From assembly GCF_000220985.1 (NCBI RefSeq), contig NZ_AFRW01000012.1, positions 1-64,000 on the forward strand: 64,000 nucleotides of DNA, written 5' to 3'. The translations under genes were made by a program, and so were the position numbers. Under the pieces are notes generated by a model. That model was not told where the DNA came from. It saw nothing but the letters and a program-made list of their open reading frames with translations, and did no database searches. The stretch is from Nesterenkonia sp. F. Its GTDB lineage: Bacteria; Actinomycetota; Actinomycetes; Actinomycetales; Micrococcaceae. This document shows, in pieces, positions 8,466 through 17,269 of this stretch; the first letter of the stretch is position 1, and every line of letters begins with the position of its first letter.

Positions 8466-9052
8466 GCGTCGCCCTGATGGTCGGCATCCTCACCGCCGCC
8501 TCCGTCTACCTGTTCATGCAGCGCGGCATGGTCCGCATCGTGCTGGGCTTCGTGCTCATCTCGCACGCGGCGAACCTGCTGCTCTTCTCCGCCGGCGACG
8601 TGGCCTTCCGCGGGATGCCGTTCTCGCACGTCGACGATCCCGCCCAGCGGGCCGACCCGCTGCCGCAGGCCTTCGTGCTGACCGCCATCGTCATCGCCTT
8701 CGCGATCTCGATGTTCATGGTCACTCTGGCGATCACCACCACCACCGACGACGACACCGAGGCCGCGCCGACGGCCCCGGCGAAGCTCGCCGCCGTCGCG
8801 CATCTGAAGCGCACCGGACACGATCCGACGGTGTCCACCGCCGCCGTCGGGCCCGGCGACGAGCCCGACGGCCCGTCCTCGGACGCCGAGCTGCTGGGCA
8901 CCCAGGCCGGCACTGAGGAGGACGTCGACGCCGATGTCGCGACGACCCTCGAGGAGGGGCGTCGACCCGAGGAGTCGCCGCAGGAGGACGTGCAGCACGA
9001 GGACGAGGCCGCCTCCCGGGGCCGTTCCGCCGACGAAGGAGAGGACCGATGA
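8462..9052 (+). CDS. mrpC: Mrp antiporter subunit C (NuoK-like) with acidic C-terminal extension
   Basis: A 196-residue protein. The first about 100 residues are three TM helices of the MnhC/NuoK type (GRSYLFMQRGMVRIVLGF-like start, LISHAANLLLF, DPLPQAFVLTAIVIAFA). The signature DPLPQALVLTAIVI is nearly exact. Typical MrpC is about 110-130 residues. Here about 90 extra residues, very acidic and low-complexity (EEDVDADVATTLEEG), follow the last helix and are probably cytoplasmic and disordered. It overlaps mrpA and mrpD by 4 bp each, so it is translationally coupled. Confidence 0.92.
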   Translation: MSVALMVGILTAASVYLFMQRGMVRIVLGFVLISHAANLLLFSAGDVAFRGMPFSHVDDPAQRADPLPQAFVLTAIVIAFAISMFMVTLAITTTTDDDTEAAPTAPAKLAAVAHLKRTGHDPTVSTAAVGPGDEPDGPSSDAELLGTQAGTEEDVDADVATTLEEGRRPEESPQEDVQHEDEAASRGRSADEGEDR

Positions 9053-10650
9053 ACGAGATGCTCTCCACTCTGCTGCCGCTGCTGGTCGTCGGACCGCTGT
9101 TCCTGGGGGCCTTCTCCGCCGCGCTGCGCCGCAGCCAGAGGATCCGCCACGGGATCAGCCTGATCACGCTGCTGGCGATGCTCGCCGCCTCGATCCTGCT
9201 GGTGGTGGCCACCGCCGACGGCACGGTGCTGGCCCACCAGGTCGGCCTCTGGGAGGCCGGGGTGGCGATCCCCTTCGTCGTCGACACGCTCTCGGCGCTG
9301 ATGCTGGCGTTCGTCGCCGTGCTGGCGCTGGCCAGCGTGCTCTTCGCGATGGCCACCCATGAGGCCAGGGCGCGCTTCTACCACCCGTTCGTGCTGATCC
9401 TCATGGCCGGCGTGGCCGGGGCGGTGATGACCGGCGACATCTTCAACCTCTTCGTGTTCATCGAGGTCATGCTGCTGCCCTCCTACGGGCTGATGGCGAT
9501 GATGGGCGCGAAGCTCGGCGCCGACAGCGCGCGGATCTTCGTCACGGTGAACCTGCTGGCCTCCACGCTGCTGCTGGCCGGCGTCGGCCTGGTCTACGCC
9601 ACCGCCGGCACGGTGAACCTGGCCGAGCTGCAGGGCGCGGCGGCAGAGGACCCGGCGATCGCGATCGCGGGGGCGGTGGTGCTCACCGCGATCTCCATCA
9701 AGGCCGCCGTCGTGCCGGTCCACGGCTGGCTGACGCGGACCTATCCGATGACCTCGCCGGCGGTGACCGCGCTGTTCTCCGGCATCCACACCAAGATCGC
9801 GATCTACGCGATCTACCGGATCTACGCGATGCTCTTCGACGGCGATCAGCGTTTCCTCTGGGTCGGGCTGACGGTCGCGGCGGTGACCATGGTGGTCGGC
9901 TCCCTGGGCGCGGTCGGGGAGAACTCGACGCGCTCGATTCTGGTCTTCCACATGATCAGCCACGTCGGCTACATCATGATCGGCGTCGGGCTGTTCACCA
10001 CGCTCGGACTGACCGCCGCGATCTTCTACCTGCTGCACGGCATGATCGTGAAGGCCTCGCTCTTCCTCTCCACCGGCGCGCTGGAGGAGACCTACGGCAC
10101 GGCCCGGCTGGACCGGCTGGGCGGGATGCTCAAGCGTGAGCCGCTGGTGGCGGTGATCTTCATGGTCGCCGCGCTCTCGCTGGTGGGCATGCCGCCGTTC
10201 TCCGGCTTCGTCGCGAAGTTCTCCCTCATCGGGGCGACCTTCGAGGCCGAGCAGTGGATCATCGGCGGCGTCGCCGTGATCGTCAGCCTGATCTCCATGG
10301 TCGCGATGCTCAAGATCTGGACCTCGGTGTTCATGGGGCCGGAGCCCGAAGGACTGGAACGTCGGGCGCTGACCTACCAGCAGGCCATCCACGGCAAGCG
10401 GTACCTGCGGGTGGAGGCCCAGGCCGAGCAGCCCACGCTGCAGGTCGGGCCGCCGACGACCGGCACGGCGGCGGTGATCAGCGGCGAGCGGCATGCCCGC
10501 GTGACGCCGAAGCTCATCGTGCCGGCCGCGCTGCTCGCGGTGGTGACCCTCGGCCTCGGCCTCGGCGCCGAGGTGCTGATGCAGCTCGCCGAGCAGGCCG
10601 CGCAGGGCCTGATGGACCCCAGCGACTACGTGAAGGCGGTGATCGGCTGA
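9049..10650 (+). CDS. mrpD: Mrp antiporter subunit D (NuoM/N-like)
   Basis: A 533-residue polytopic antiporter subunit, homologous to complex I NuoN/NuoM and required with MrpA for proton translocation. Conserved pieces are FNLFVFIEVMLLPSYGLM (Glu of TM5), KAAVVPVHGWLTRTYP (Lys of TM7) and LLHGMIVKASLFLSTGALEE. Length is typical of MrpD plus a short loop of about 60 residues before the last TM helix. It overlaps mrpC by 4 bp and shares one base with mrpE. Confidence 0.95.
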   Translation: MNEMLSTLLPLLVVGPLFLGAFSAALRRSQRIRHGISLITLLAMLAASILLVVATADGTVLAHQVGLWEAGVAIPFVVDTLSALMLAFVAVLALASVLFAMATHEARARFYHPFVLILMAGVAGAVMTGDIFNLFVFIEVMLLPSYGLMAMMGAKLGADSARIFVTVNLLASTLLLAGVGLVYATAGTVNLAELQGAAAEDPAIAIAGAVVLTAISIKAAVVPVHGWLTRTYPMTSPAVTALFSGIHTKIAIYAIYRIYAMLFDGDQRFLWVGLTVAAVTMVVGSLGAVGENSTRSILVFHMISHVGYIMIGVGLFTTLGLTAAIFYLLHGMIVKASLFLSTGALEETYGTARLDRLGGMLKREPLVAVIFMVAALSLVGMPPFSGFVAKFSLIGATFEAEQWIIGGVAVIVSLISMVAMLKIWTSVFMGPEPEGLERRALTYQQAIHGKRYLRVEAQAEQPTLQVGPPTTGTAAVISGERHARVTPKLIVPAALLAVVTLGLGLGAEVLMQLAEQAAQGLMDPSDYVKAVIG

Positions 10651-11165
10651 TGAACAGCTGGCTGACCTGGCCGGTGCGGATGATCGGCTTCCTGCTCTGG
10701 TACGCCAAGGAGTTCCTCCTGGCCAACCTGCAGGTCACCGCCGACATCCTGCGACCGAGCGCGCGCATGCGCACCGACCCCGCGATCGTCGCGGTGCCGG
10801 CGGCCTCGCGGACGGCGAGCGAGTACACGCTGATCTCCTCGCTGGTCACGCTGACCCCGGGCACGCTGACGATCACCTACTCCCGCGACCACGCGGTGCT
10901 CTACGTCCACGGGATGTTCGCCGCCTCCCGGGACGGGCTGGCCGAGGAGATCCAGGAGATGGAGGACCGGCTGCTGCGGGCGATGCGCCGCGAGCCCGGC
11001 GACCTCTCCCGCCCGCTGGCCCGACCGACGGTGCGTCCGGCCGCGGACGCGGCGGCCGGGGCCGGCGACCGGGCCGATGACCGGACCGGCGGCGCGTCCG
11101 CAGGGACCGCCGAGTCCGAGGGCACGGAGAACGACGCCGGACGTCCGGCAGGAGGTGACGCATGA
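10650..11165 (+). CDS. mrpE: Mrp antiporter subunit E
   Basis: A 171-residue MnhE family protein: an N-terminal hydrophobic part (MIGFLLWYAKEFLLANLQV), then the characteristic ISSLVTLTPGTLTITYS and VLYVHGMF block. A Gly/Ala/Asp-rich C-terminal tail of about 50 residues after RAMRREPGD is not usual for the family and is probably disordered. The start ATG shares its A with the mrpD stop (TGATG), and the stop overlaps the mrpF start (ATGA). Confidence 0.92.
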   Translation: MNSWLTWPVRMIGFLLWYAKEFLLANLQVTADILRPSARMRTDPAIVAVPAASRTASEYTLISSLVTLTPGTLTITYSRDHAVLYVHGMFAASRDGLAEEIQEMEDRLLRAMRREPGDLSRPLARPTVRPAADAAAGAGDRADDRTGGASAGTAESEGTENDAGRPAGGDA

Positions 11166-11428
11166 TCGCCGAGCACCTGCTGGAGGCGGCGCTGGTGATC
11201 CTGGCGCTGAGCATGCTGCTGGCCGCCCTCCGCGGCTTCCTGGGCCCGCGCACGGCCGACCGCGCCGTCGCCGCCGACCTCATCTTCTTCGCGATCATCG
11301 GCTTCATCACGCTGATCTCGCTTCATCAACAGATTGAGGCGCTCTTCGACATCATCCTCATCGCGACGCTGCTGGGCTTCATGTCGGCGATCTCGATGGC
11401 TCGCCTGGGATCGGGAGGACGACGCTGA
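11162..11428 (+). CDS. mrpF: Mrp antiporter subunit F
   Basis: An 88-residue protein with three TM helices. The pattern GPRTADRAVAADL in the first loop is the MnhF/MrpF hallmark (GPTxxDRVVAxD). Length is normal. It overlaps mrpE by 4 bp and mrpG by one base, consistent with the tightly coupled seven-function operon. Confidence 0.93.
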   Translation: MIAEHLLEAALVILALSMLLAALRGFLGPRTADRAVAADLIFFAIIGFITLISLHQQIEALFDIILIATLLGFMSAISMARLGSGGRR

Positions 11429-11787
11429 TGCTGGACCTGACCAACCCCGCTCACATCGTCGGCGCAGTGCTGATCTTCCTCGGCCTCGCCGTCCTGCTGA
11501 TATCCGCGATCGGGCTCTACCGTCTGCCGGACCTGTACCTGCGCGCTTCGGCGGTGGGCACCTCGGCCGGCCTGGGCGTGGCGCTGATCGTCGTCGGTGC
11601 GCTGCTGATCGACTTCACCTGGCCCAATCTGATCAAGGCGATCATCGCGGTGATCGCGCAGCTGCTGACCTCGGCGGTCGGATCGATGGCGATCGCCCGC
11701 TCCGGGTATCTGCACGATTCCCCGCCGGCGGCGATCACCAGCCCGGACGAGCTGCGCGACACCCGCCGCGACGACGTCGAGGTCTGA
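11428..11787 (+). CDS. mrpG: Mrp antiporter subunit G
   Basis: A 119-residue MnhG family protein with three TM helices and the signature GLYRLPDLYLRASAVGTSAGLG (family: G-x-x-R-x-P-D-x-Y-x-R-x-H/S-A). It is the last gene of the mrp operon. The soluble tail after the third helix ends DTRRDDVEV. A 7-bp hairpin follows downstream. Confidence 0.93.
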   Translation: MLDLTNPAHIVGAVLIFLGLAVLLISAIGLYRLPDLYLRASAVGTSAGLGVALIVVGALLIDFTWPNLIKAIIAVIAQLLTSAVGSMAIARSGYLHDSPPAAITSPDELRDTRRDDVEV

Positions 11788-11822
11788 CGCCTCTCCCCGG
11801 CACGGATCGGCACGGGTCGGGT

Positions 11823-11839
11823 CGGTCCGCGACGGACCG
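11823..11839 (+). terminator. Short hairpin after mrpG
   Basis: CGGTCCG (11823-11829) and CGGACCG (11833-11839) form a perfect 7-bp stem with a 3-nt loop, 35 bp after the mrpG stop. It is a weak candidate terminator of the mrp operon, with no U-tract. Confidence 0.4.
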
Positions 11840-11931
11840 GGACGGATGCTCTCGCGACGATCCGTGCAGGATGTGGGCTGCGGCGCGCGGATCGTCGCTG
11901 ATCACGCGCGGCGCTGGGCTACTCTGGGCGC

Positions 11932-13272
11932 ATGAGCGCAGAGGAGACCCAGGATCGCCGCACCGGGGCCGACGACGCCCGCGACTCGCATGACGCCGCA
12001 CTCGTCGAGGAGGCCGCCGCGGACGGCGCGTGGTCGTCCTCGGCGGGTTCCCCCGGCTCCGCGACCGGAGGGCTCGCCCCGCATCGGGCGAGCCCGCGAT
12101 CGGCGGCCGACCACGACGTCTTCGGCGAGGACGTCGTCTACGCCGACGCCGATCGTCCCGGGACCGTCGCCGCGGCCGCCGACCAGCCGGATCGGCTGAA
12201 GACCCGCCAGCGCCAGGAGCATGCCGCCTCCGGGCGCGACGCCGCCAAGCCGCGCACGCCCTTCAGCCTGCGGCCGGCGACCTGGTGGTACTCCCTCCGC
12301 CGGGCGATCGCCGAGTTCGGCCGCGACCAGTGTCCGGACTCGGCGGCGGCGCTGACCTACTTCGCGGTGCTCTCGGTCTTCCCCGCGCTCATCGCGCTGG
12401 TCTCGCTGCTCTCCGTGGTCGGGGAGGGGAAGAGCACCCGGGAATTCCTGCTGACCACGCTGGACGACCTGCTGGAGGCTGACGTCGAGAGCATGAGCGT
12501 GGTGCAGACGATCCTGAAGGTGCTCACCGAGGCGCCCGGCGCCGGCATCGGGCTGGCCGTCGGCATCCTCACCGCGCTGTGGACGGCGTCGAACTACGTC
12601 AACGCTTTCTCGCGGGCGATGAACCGCATCTACGAGGTGCCGGAAGGACGGTCGCCGCTCGTGCTGCGTCCCGTCCTCTACGGCGTCACCGCGGCGCTGG
12701 TCGTGCTGGTGGCGCTCTCGGCGGCGCTGCTGGCCGGCTCCGGCGGGGTGGTCGAAGCCATCGGCGAGCAGATCGGACTCAGCAGCACGGCCGAACTGGT
12801 GTGGAGCTATGCCCGCTACCCGGCCCTGCTGGTGATCGCCGCCGCCTGCATCGCCCTGCTCTACCACACCACGCCGAACATCCGGCAGCCCGGCGTGCTG
12901 TGGGTCGCCGGGGGCGCGTTGCTGGCCATCGTGGTGCTGATCCTGGCGACGATCGGCGTCGCCGTCTACATCACCAACGCCGGCAACTACGAGGCCACCT
13001 ACGGCGCCCTGGCCGGCGTGATCATCTTCCTGCTGTGGATCTACATCGCCAACGTCGTGCTGCTCCTCGGCGCCGAGGTCGATGCCGAGCTGGAGCGCGG
13101 ACGCCAGCTGCAGGCCGGCATCGAGGCGGAGCGGACGATCATGCTGCCGCTGCGCTCCACGGCCGCGGCGGACAAGGCGGCGACCAAGTACGAGAAGCTC
13201 GTCGCGCAGGGCCAGGCGCTGCGGCTGACCGAGGGTCGGACGGCGAAGCCCGACGACGTCTGGCGTCGGTGA
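11932..13272 (+). CDS. YihY/BrkB family inner membrane protein
   Basis: A 446-residue protein. About 115 hydrophilic acidic residues precede a membrane domain with six predicted helices that starts FGRDQCPDSAAALTYFAVLSVFPALIAL, the YihY/virulence-factor-BrkB hallmark, and includes SNYVNAFSRAMNRIYEVPEGR and YGALAGVIIFLLWIYIANVVLLLGAE. The C-terminal 70 residues are cytoplasmic and charged. Function of the family is unsettled; older RNase BN and BrkB names are not reliable. The start is supported by TACTCT (11920-11925), exactly 6 nt before ATG, so the transcript is probably leaderless. It stands alone. Confidence 0.9.
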   Translation: MSAEETQDRRTGADDARDSHDAALVEEAAADGAWSSSAGSPGSATGGLAPHRASPRSAADHDVFGEDVVYADADRPGTVAAAADQPDRLKTRQRQEHAASGRDAAKPRTPFSLRPATWWYSLRRAIAEFGRDQCPDSAAALTYFAVLSVFPALIALVSLLSVVGEGKSTREFLLTTLDDLLEADVESMSVVQTILKVLTEAPGAGIGLAVGILTALWTASNYVNAFSRAMNRIYEVPEGRSPLVLRPVLYGVTAALVVLVALSAALLAGSGGVVEAIGEQIGLSSTAELVWSYARYPALLVIAAACIALLYHTTPNIRQPGVLWVAGGALLAIVVLILATIGVAVYITNAGNYEATYGALAGVIIFLLWIYIANVVLLLGAEVDAELERGRQLQAGIEAERTIMLPLRSTAAADKAATKYEKLVAQGQALRLTEGRTAKPDDVWRR

Positions 13273-13351
13273 GCCGCCGGCCGGCCGTTCCTCGTCACAG
13301 CGGGTTTCGTGGCGTGCGTCACGGAGTGTCGGCGAGATCTGAAACACTTGT

Positions 13352-13372
13352 GCAACGAATCGTTGCTAGACT
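13352..13372 (+). promoter_or_regulatory. Promoter -10 with abutting palindromic operator (first peptide transporter)
   Basis: The odd palindrome GCAACGAATCGTTGC (13352-13366, 7-bp arms around a central A) directly abuts TAGACT (13367-13372), a good -10 box. A repressor bound there would cover the -35 to -10 spacer of the promoter for the binding-protein gene at 13533. No clear -35 box is visible, which suggests activator or repressor control. The 260-bp gap 13273-13532 holds nothing else I can name. Confidence 0.5.
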
Positions 13373-13532
13373 CTCCAGCATCCGGTGACGTGGGCAACAC
13401 GCGCAGGCGACTGCGGGCGGCGCCCATGTCATCCCCGTCATGGGCCCTCTGCGAGGGCACCGACCACGAGGATCCCGGGACGGCGTCGGTGTGACGCCGC
13501 CCCGCGCACCCCTGATGAGGAGACGACCGACT

Positions 13533-15137
13533 ATGCGACACAACGCGACCATGCGGCGCGCGGCCGTGGCCACCACGGCCGCCGCCGCGCTGACGCTGAC
13601 CGCCTGCGGAGGCGGCGACGGCGGGAGCGGCGGCGACGCCGCCGCCGACGGCGGCACCGTGAGCATCTACAACTGCGAGCCGCAGAACCTGATGCCCGGC
13701 AACTCCACCGAGGTCTGCGGCTCCAAGGTGCTCGAGCAGCTCTACACCGGTCTGACCGGGGTGGACTTCGAGTCCTACGAGGCCGTCCCCGGCGTGGCCG
13801 AGGAATGGGAGACCGAGGACAACGAGACCTGGACCTTCCACCTGGGCGAGGACTGGACCTTCCACAACGGTGAGGAGATCACCGCTCAGACCTTCGTCGA
13901 CACCTTCAACTGGACGGTCGACCCGGACAACGCCCAGCAGAACGCCGGCTTCTACGACAAGATCGCCGGCTACCAGGCGGTCGTCGACGGCGAGGCCGAG
14001 GAGCTCGAGGGCGTGCGCGCCGTCGACGACTACACGCTGGAGATCGAGCTGAACGAACCGTTCTCCCCGCTTCCGCTGATGCTGTCCTACACCGGCTTCT
14101 ACCCGCTGCCGCAGGAGGCCTTCGAGGACCCGGACTCCTACGAGCAGGCACCGATCGGCAACGGTCAGTACCAGATGGACGGGGAGTGGGTGCACGACCA
14201 GCACATCAATCTCACCCGGTATGAGGACTACGCCGGAGAGGAGGCCGGCAAGCCGGCGAACATCGAGTGGCGGATCTACGCCGACGCCGAAGCGGCCTAC
14301 CTGGACGCACAGTCCGGCGAGCTCGACGTCATGGATGAGGTGACGCCGAACCACTGGGGTCAGCTGGAGGGCGACTTCGGCGACAACCAGCAGTCCTTCG
14401 AGACCTCCTCCTTCGAGTACCTGGGCTTCCCGCTGTACCAGGAGGAGTTCCAGGACGTCGATGTGCGTCGGGCCCTGTCCATGGCGATCGACCGCGAGGA
14501 GATCATCGAGCAGATCTTCGACGGGCAGAACGTGCCGGCCTCCGGCGTGATCCCGCCGATGATGCCCGAATACCGCGACGACGCCTGCGACACCTGCAGC
14601 TTCGAGCCGGACCGCGCCGCGGAGCTCTACGAGGAGGCCGGCGGCCCCTCCGAGCTGACGCTGTACTTCAACTCCGGCGCCGGACATGACGCCTGGACCG
14701 AGGCCGTGGCCAACCAGTGGCAGGAGAACCTCGGGGTCGAGTCGGTGCAGTTCGAATCCATGGAGTTCGCCCAGTACCTCGACCTGCACGACAACGACGA
14801 GATCACCGGCCCGTTCCGTCTGGGCTGGGTGCTGAGCTACCCCGCGACGCAGTACGCGATGGAGCCCATCTACACCACCGACCAGTCGTCGAACTACACC
14901 GGCTTCTCGAACGAGGAGTTCGACTCGCTGATCGACGAGGGCAACTCCGCGACCGACCAGGACGCGGCGTCCACCGCCTACCAGGAGGCCGAGGACATCC
15001 TCATGGAGGAGATGCCGCTCATCCCGCTGTGGTTCAAGTCCTACCCGGTGGTCACCAGCGAGCGGGTCGACGACTCCTCGGTGGTCATGGACTACCGGAC
15101 CTTCGTCCGCGTGGAGGACCTCGAGCTCACCGAGTGA
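13533..15137 (+). CDS. Oligopeptide ABC transporter substrate-binding lipoprotein (system 1)
   Basis: A 534-residue SBP_bac_5 family protein. The ATG at 13533 gives a lipoprotein signal (RRAAVATT, hydrophobic stretch, LTLTAC lipobox with Cys25), a better start than the upstream in-frame codons. A Gly/Asp-rich linker precedes the mature domain with the motifs EEWETEDNETWTFHL, GEEITAQTFVDTFNW and FQDVDVRRALSMAIDREEI. It is exported, lipid-anchored, and binds di- or oligopeptides for the permease encoded next. Mature sequence is strongly acidic. First gene of a five-gene operon. Confidence 0.92.
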   Translation: MRHNATMRRAAVATTAAAALTLTACGGGDGGSGGDAAADGGTVSIYNCEPQNLMPGNSTEVCGSKVLEQLYTGLTGVDFESYEAVPGVAEEWETEDNETWTFHLGEDWTFHNGEEITAQTFVDTFNWTVDPDNAQQNAGFYDKIAGYQAVVDGEAEELEGVRAVDDYTLEIELNEPFSPLPLMLSYTGFYPLPQEAFEDPDSYEQAPIGNGQYQMDGEWVHDQHINLTRYEDYAGEEAGKPANIEWRIYADAEAAYLDAQSGELDVMDEVTPNHWGQLEGDFGDNQQSFETSSFEYLGFPLYQEEFQDVDVRRALSMAIDREEIIEQIFDGQNVPASGVIPPMMPEYRDDACDTCSFEPDRAAELYEEAGGPSELTLYFNSGAGHDAWTEAVANQWQENLGVESVQFESMEFAQYLDLHDNDEITGPFRLGWVLSYPATQYAMEPIYTTDQSSNYTGFSNEEFDSLIDEGNSATDQDAASTAYQEAEDILMEEMPLIPLWFKSYPVVTSERVDDSSVVMDYRTFVRVEDLELTE

Positions 15138-15289
15138 CCCTCAGCCCGCCCAGGGCGCGGTCCGCGACGTTCTCCCCGGCCTGAGGGCCGGGGGCGCGGG
15201 TCGCGCCCTGCGGTGTGCGGTCTCCCCGCCCCTCGACACCGCCCACCGTCGACGGACCGACCGTCGGCGTCCGCACTCCAAGGACATCC

Positions 15290-16216
15290 ATGACCCGTTA
15301 CATCATTCGGCGTCTGCTCCAGTTCATCCCCGTGGTGCTCGTCTCCACGCTGATCGTCTATGCGCTGAACTTCCTCATGCCGGGCGACCCCATCCGCGCC
15401 CTCGCCGGCGAACGGCCGATGAGCGAGGCGGCCATCGCGACGATGCGCGAGCAGTACAACCTCAATGACCCCTTCCTCGTCCAGTACGGCAAATACATCT
15501 GGGGCATCATCACCGCCGGCGACTTCGGCAGCACGTTCTCCGGCCGGCCGCTGTCCGACATCATCGCCCAGCGGCTTCCCACCACACTGATGCTGGCGGC
15601 GGTGACCTTCGCGATCCAGGCGGTCATCGGCATCATCGCCGGGATCCTGGCCGGGCTCTACAAGGACCGCTTCATCGACCGCCTCGTGCAGGTCACCACA
15701 GTGGTCATGGTGGCGCTGCCGACACTGGTCATCGGCTTCCTGCTGCAGCTGATCTTCGGGCTGAACCTCGACTGGTTCCCCATCGCCGGCACGCGCGACG
15801 GTCTGGTCAGCTACATCCTGCCCGGGATCGCCCTCGCCGCCGTGTCCACCGGCATGGCCGCCCGCATGGTGCGCGGCGAGCTCGTCGACGCTCTGCAGTC
15901 GGACTATGTGCGCACCGCCACCGCCAAGGGGCTCTCCCGGCGGCGCGTGGTGCTGCGACACGGGCTGCGCAACTCGCTGATCCCGGTGGTGACCTTCCTC
16001 GGCGCGGACCTGGCGACGCTGCTCGGCGGCACCATGGTCATCGAGACGGTGTTCAACATCCCCGGTCTCGGCGCGATGATCGTCGACTCCATCAAGGGGC
16101 AGGAGGGCACCGTCGTCGTGGGCATCGTGACGCTGTTCCTGCTGTTCTTCGTGACGGTCAATCTGATCGTCGACCTGCTGTACGCCCTGCTCGACCCGAG
16201 GATCCGCTATGAGTGA
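15290..16216 (+). CDS. Peptide ABC transporter permease, DppB-like (system 1)
   Basis: A 308-residue BPD_transp_1 permease with six TM helices. The N-terminus MTRYIIRRLLQFIPVV is typical of DppB/OppB, so the ATG at 15290 (AAGGA upstream) is preferred to the upstream frame extension. The EAA loop DYVRTATAKGLSRRRVVLRHGLRNSLIP contacts the ATPases. It overlaps the next gene by 8 bp (ATGAGTGA). Confidence 0.93.
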   Translation: MTRYIIRRLLQFIPVVLVSTLIVYALNFLMPGDPIRALAGERPMSEAAIATMREQYNLNDPFLVQYGKYIWGIITAGDFGSTFSGRPLSDIIAQRLPTTLMLAAVTFAIQAVIGIIAGILAGLYKDRFIDRLVQVTTVVMVALPTLVIGFLLQLIFGLNLDWFPIAGTRDGLVSYILPGIALAAVSTGMAARMVRGELVDALQSDYVRTATAKGLSRRRVVLRHGLRNSLIPVVTFLGADLATLLGGTMVIETVFNIPGLGAMIVDSIKGQEGTVVVGIVTLFLLFFVTVNLIVDLLYALLDPRIRYE

Positions 16217-17204
16217 GAAGACCGAACTCGACGACGCCGCGGCCCGCACCGACGGGACCGCGACTCATCCGACGGCGCCGGCGTCGTCGACGGGCTCCGC
16301 GGCCGCGACGCCCGATGCCCCGGACCCGGCCGGCGGATCAGGCGGCGGCAAGGAGACCGAGGCGAGCCTCTGGGCCGACGCGTGGCGCTCGCTGCGGCGG
16401 AACCCCTGGTTCCTCGTCTCCGGCGCGCTGCTGGTGGTCATCGTAGCCATGGCGATCGTGCCCCAGCTCTTCACCTCGGTGGACCCCGGTTCCTGCGACC
16501 TGTCGAAGAGCCGGCAGGCTCCGTCGGCCGAGCACTGGTTCGGCACCGACATCCAGGGCTGCGACTACTACACCCGGGTCATCCATGGGGCTCGGAACTC
16601 GATGATCGTCGGCGTCGTGGTCTCGATCGGCGTCTTCGCCTTCGCCGTGGTCGTGGGCCTGCTGGCCGGGTACTTCGGCGGCTGGGTCGACGGGCTGCTC
16701 TCGCGGATCACCGACATGATCTTCGCGATCCCGTACATGCTCGGCGCGCTGGTCTTCCTGAACATCATCGACACCCGCGGGCCGATCCAGGTGGCCCTGG
16801 TGCTGATGCTCTTCACCTGGCCGACGTCGGCCCGGCTGATGCGCGGCTCGGTGATGTCGGTGGTCAACTCCGAGTACGTGATGGCCGCCAAGGCGCTGGG
16901 CGCCGGACACCTGACGATCATGCGTCGGCACATCCTGCCGAACTCGCTGGGCCCGCTGATCGGCTACTCGACGGTGTTCATCGGCATCATCATCGGCGCC
17001 GAGGCCACGCTGACCTTCCTCGGCGTCGGTCTGCAGCTGCCGGCGATCTCCTGGGGTCTGCAGCTCACCGATGCGCAGAGCTACGTGACCTCCTCGCCGC
17101 ACCTGCTGCTCTTCCCGGTGATCTTCGTCGGCGTGACGGTCTTCGCGTTCATGACGCTCGGCGACGCCGTCCGCGACGCCCTCGACCCCAAGTCGAAGCG
17201 TTGA
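16209..17204 (+). CDS. Peptide ABC transporter permease, DppC-like (system 1)
   Basis: A 331-residue permease. An N-terminal cytoplasmic stretch of about 60 low-complexity residues is unusually long. It is followed by the DppC N-terminal domain (WRSLRRNPWFLVSGALLVVIV), the segment HWFGTDIQGCDYYTRVIHGAR and the EAA loop EYVMAAKALGAGHLTIMRRHILPN. It pairs with the DppB-like protein to form the channel. It overlaps the DppB-like gene by 8 bp. Confidence 0.93.
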   Translation: MSEKTELDDAAARTDGTATHPTAPASSTGSAAATPDAPDPAGGSGGGKETEASLWADAWRSLRRNPWFLVSGALLVVIVAMAIVPQLFTSVDPGSCDLSKSRQAPSAEHWFGTDIQGCDYYTRVIHGARNSMIVGVVVSIGVFAFAVVVGLLAGYFGGWVDGLLSRITDMIFAIPYMLGALVFLNIIDTRGPIQVALVLMLFTWPTSARLMRGSVMSVVNSEYVMAAKALGAGHLTIMRRHILPNSLGPLIGYSTVFIGIIIGAEATLTFLGVGLQLPAISWGLQLTDAQSYVTSSPHLLLFPVIFVGVTVFAFMTLGDAVRDALDPKSKR

Positions 17205-17269
17205 GGGGAGCGACGCCGATGCATCCAGCCCAGTCCACACCCCAGTGTTCCTCCGCGAAGGACGAGACG

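Noticed and set aside
8506-10494. A 662-codon open frame on the minus strand across mrpC and mrpD
   Set aside because: Antisense shadow of membrane proteins, rich in Asp/His/Arg, with no recognisable motif.
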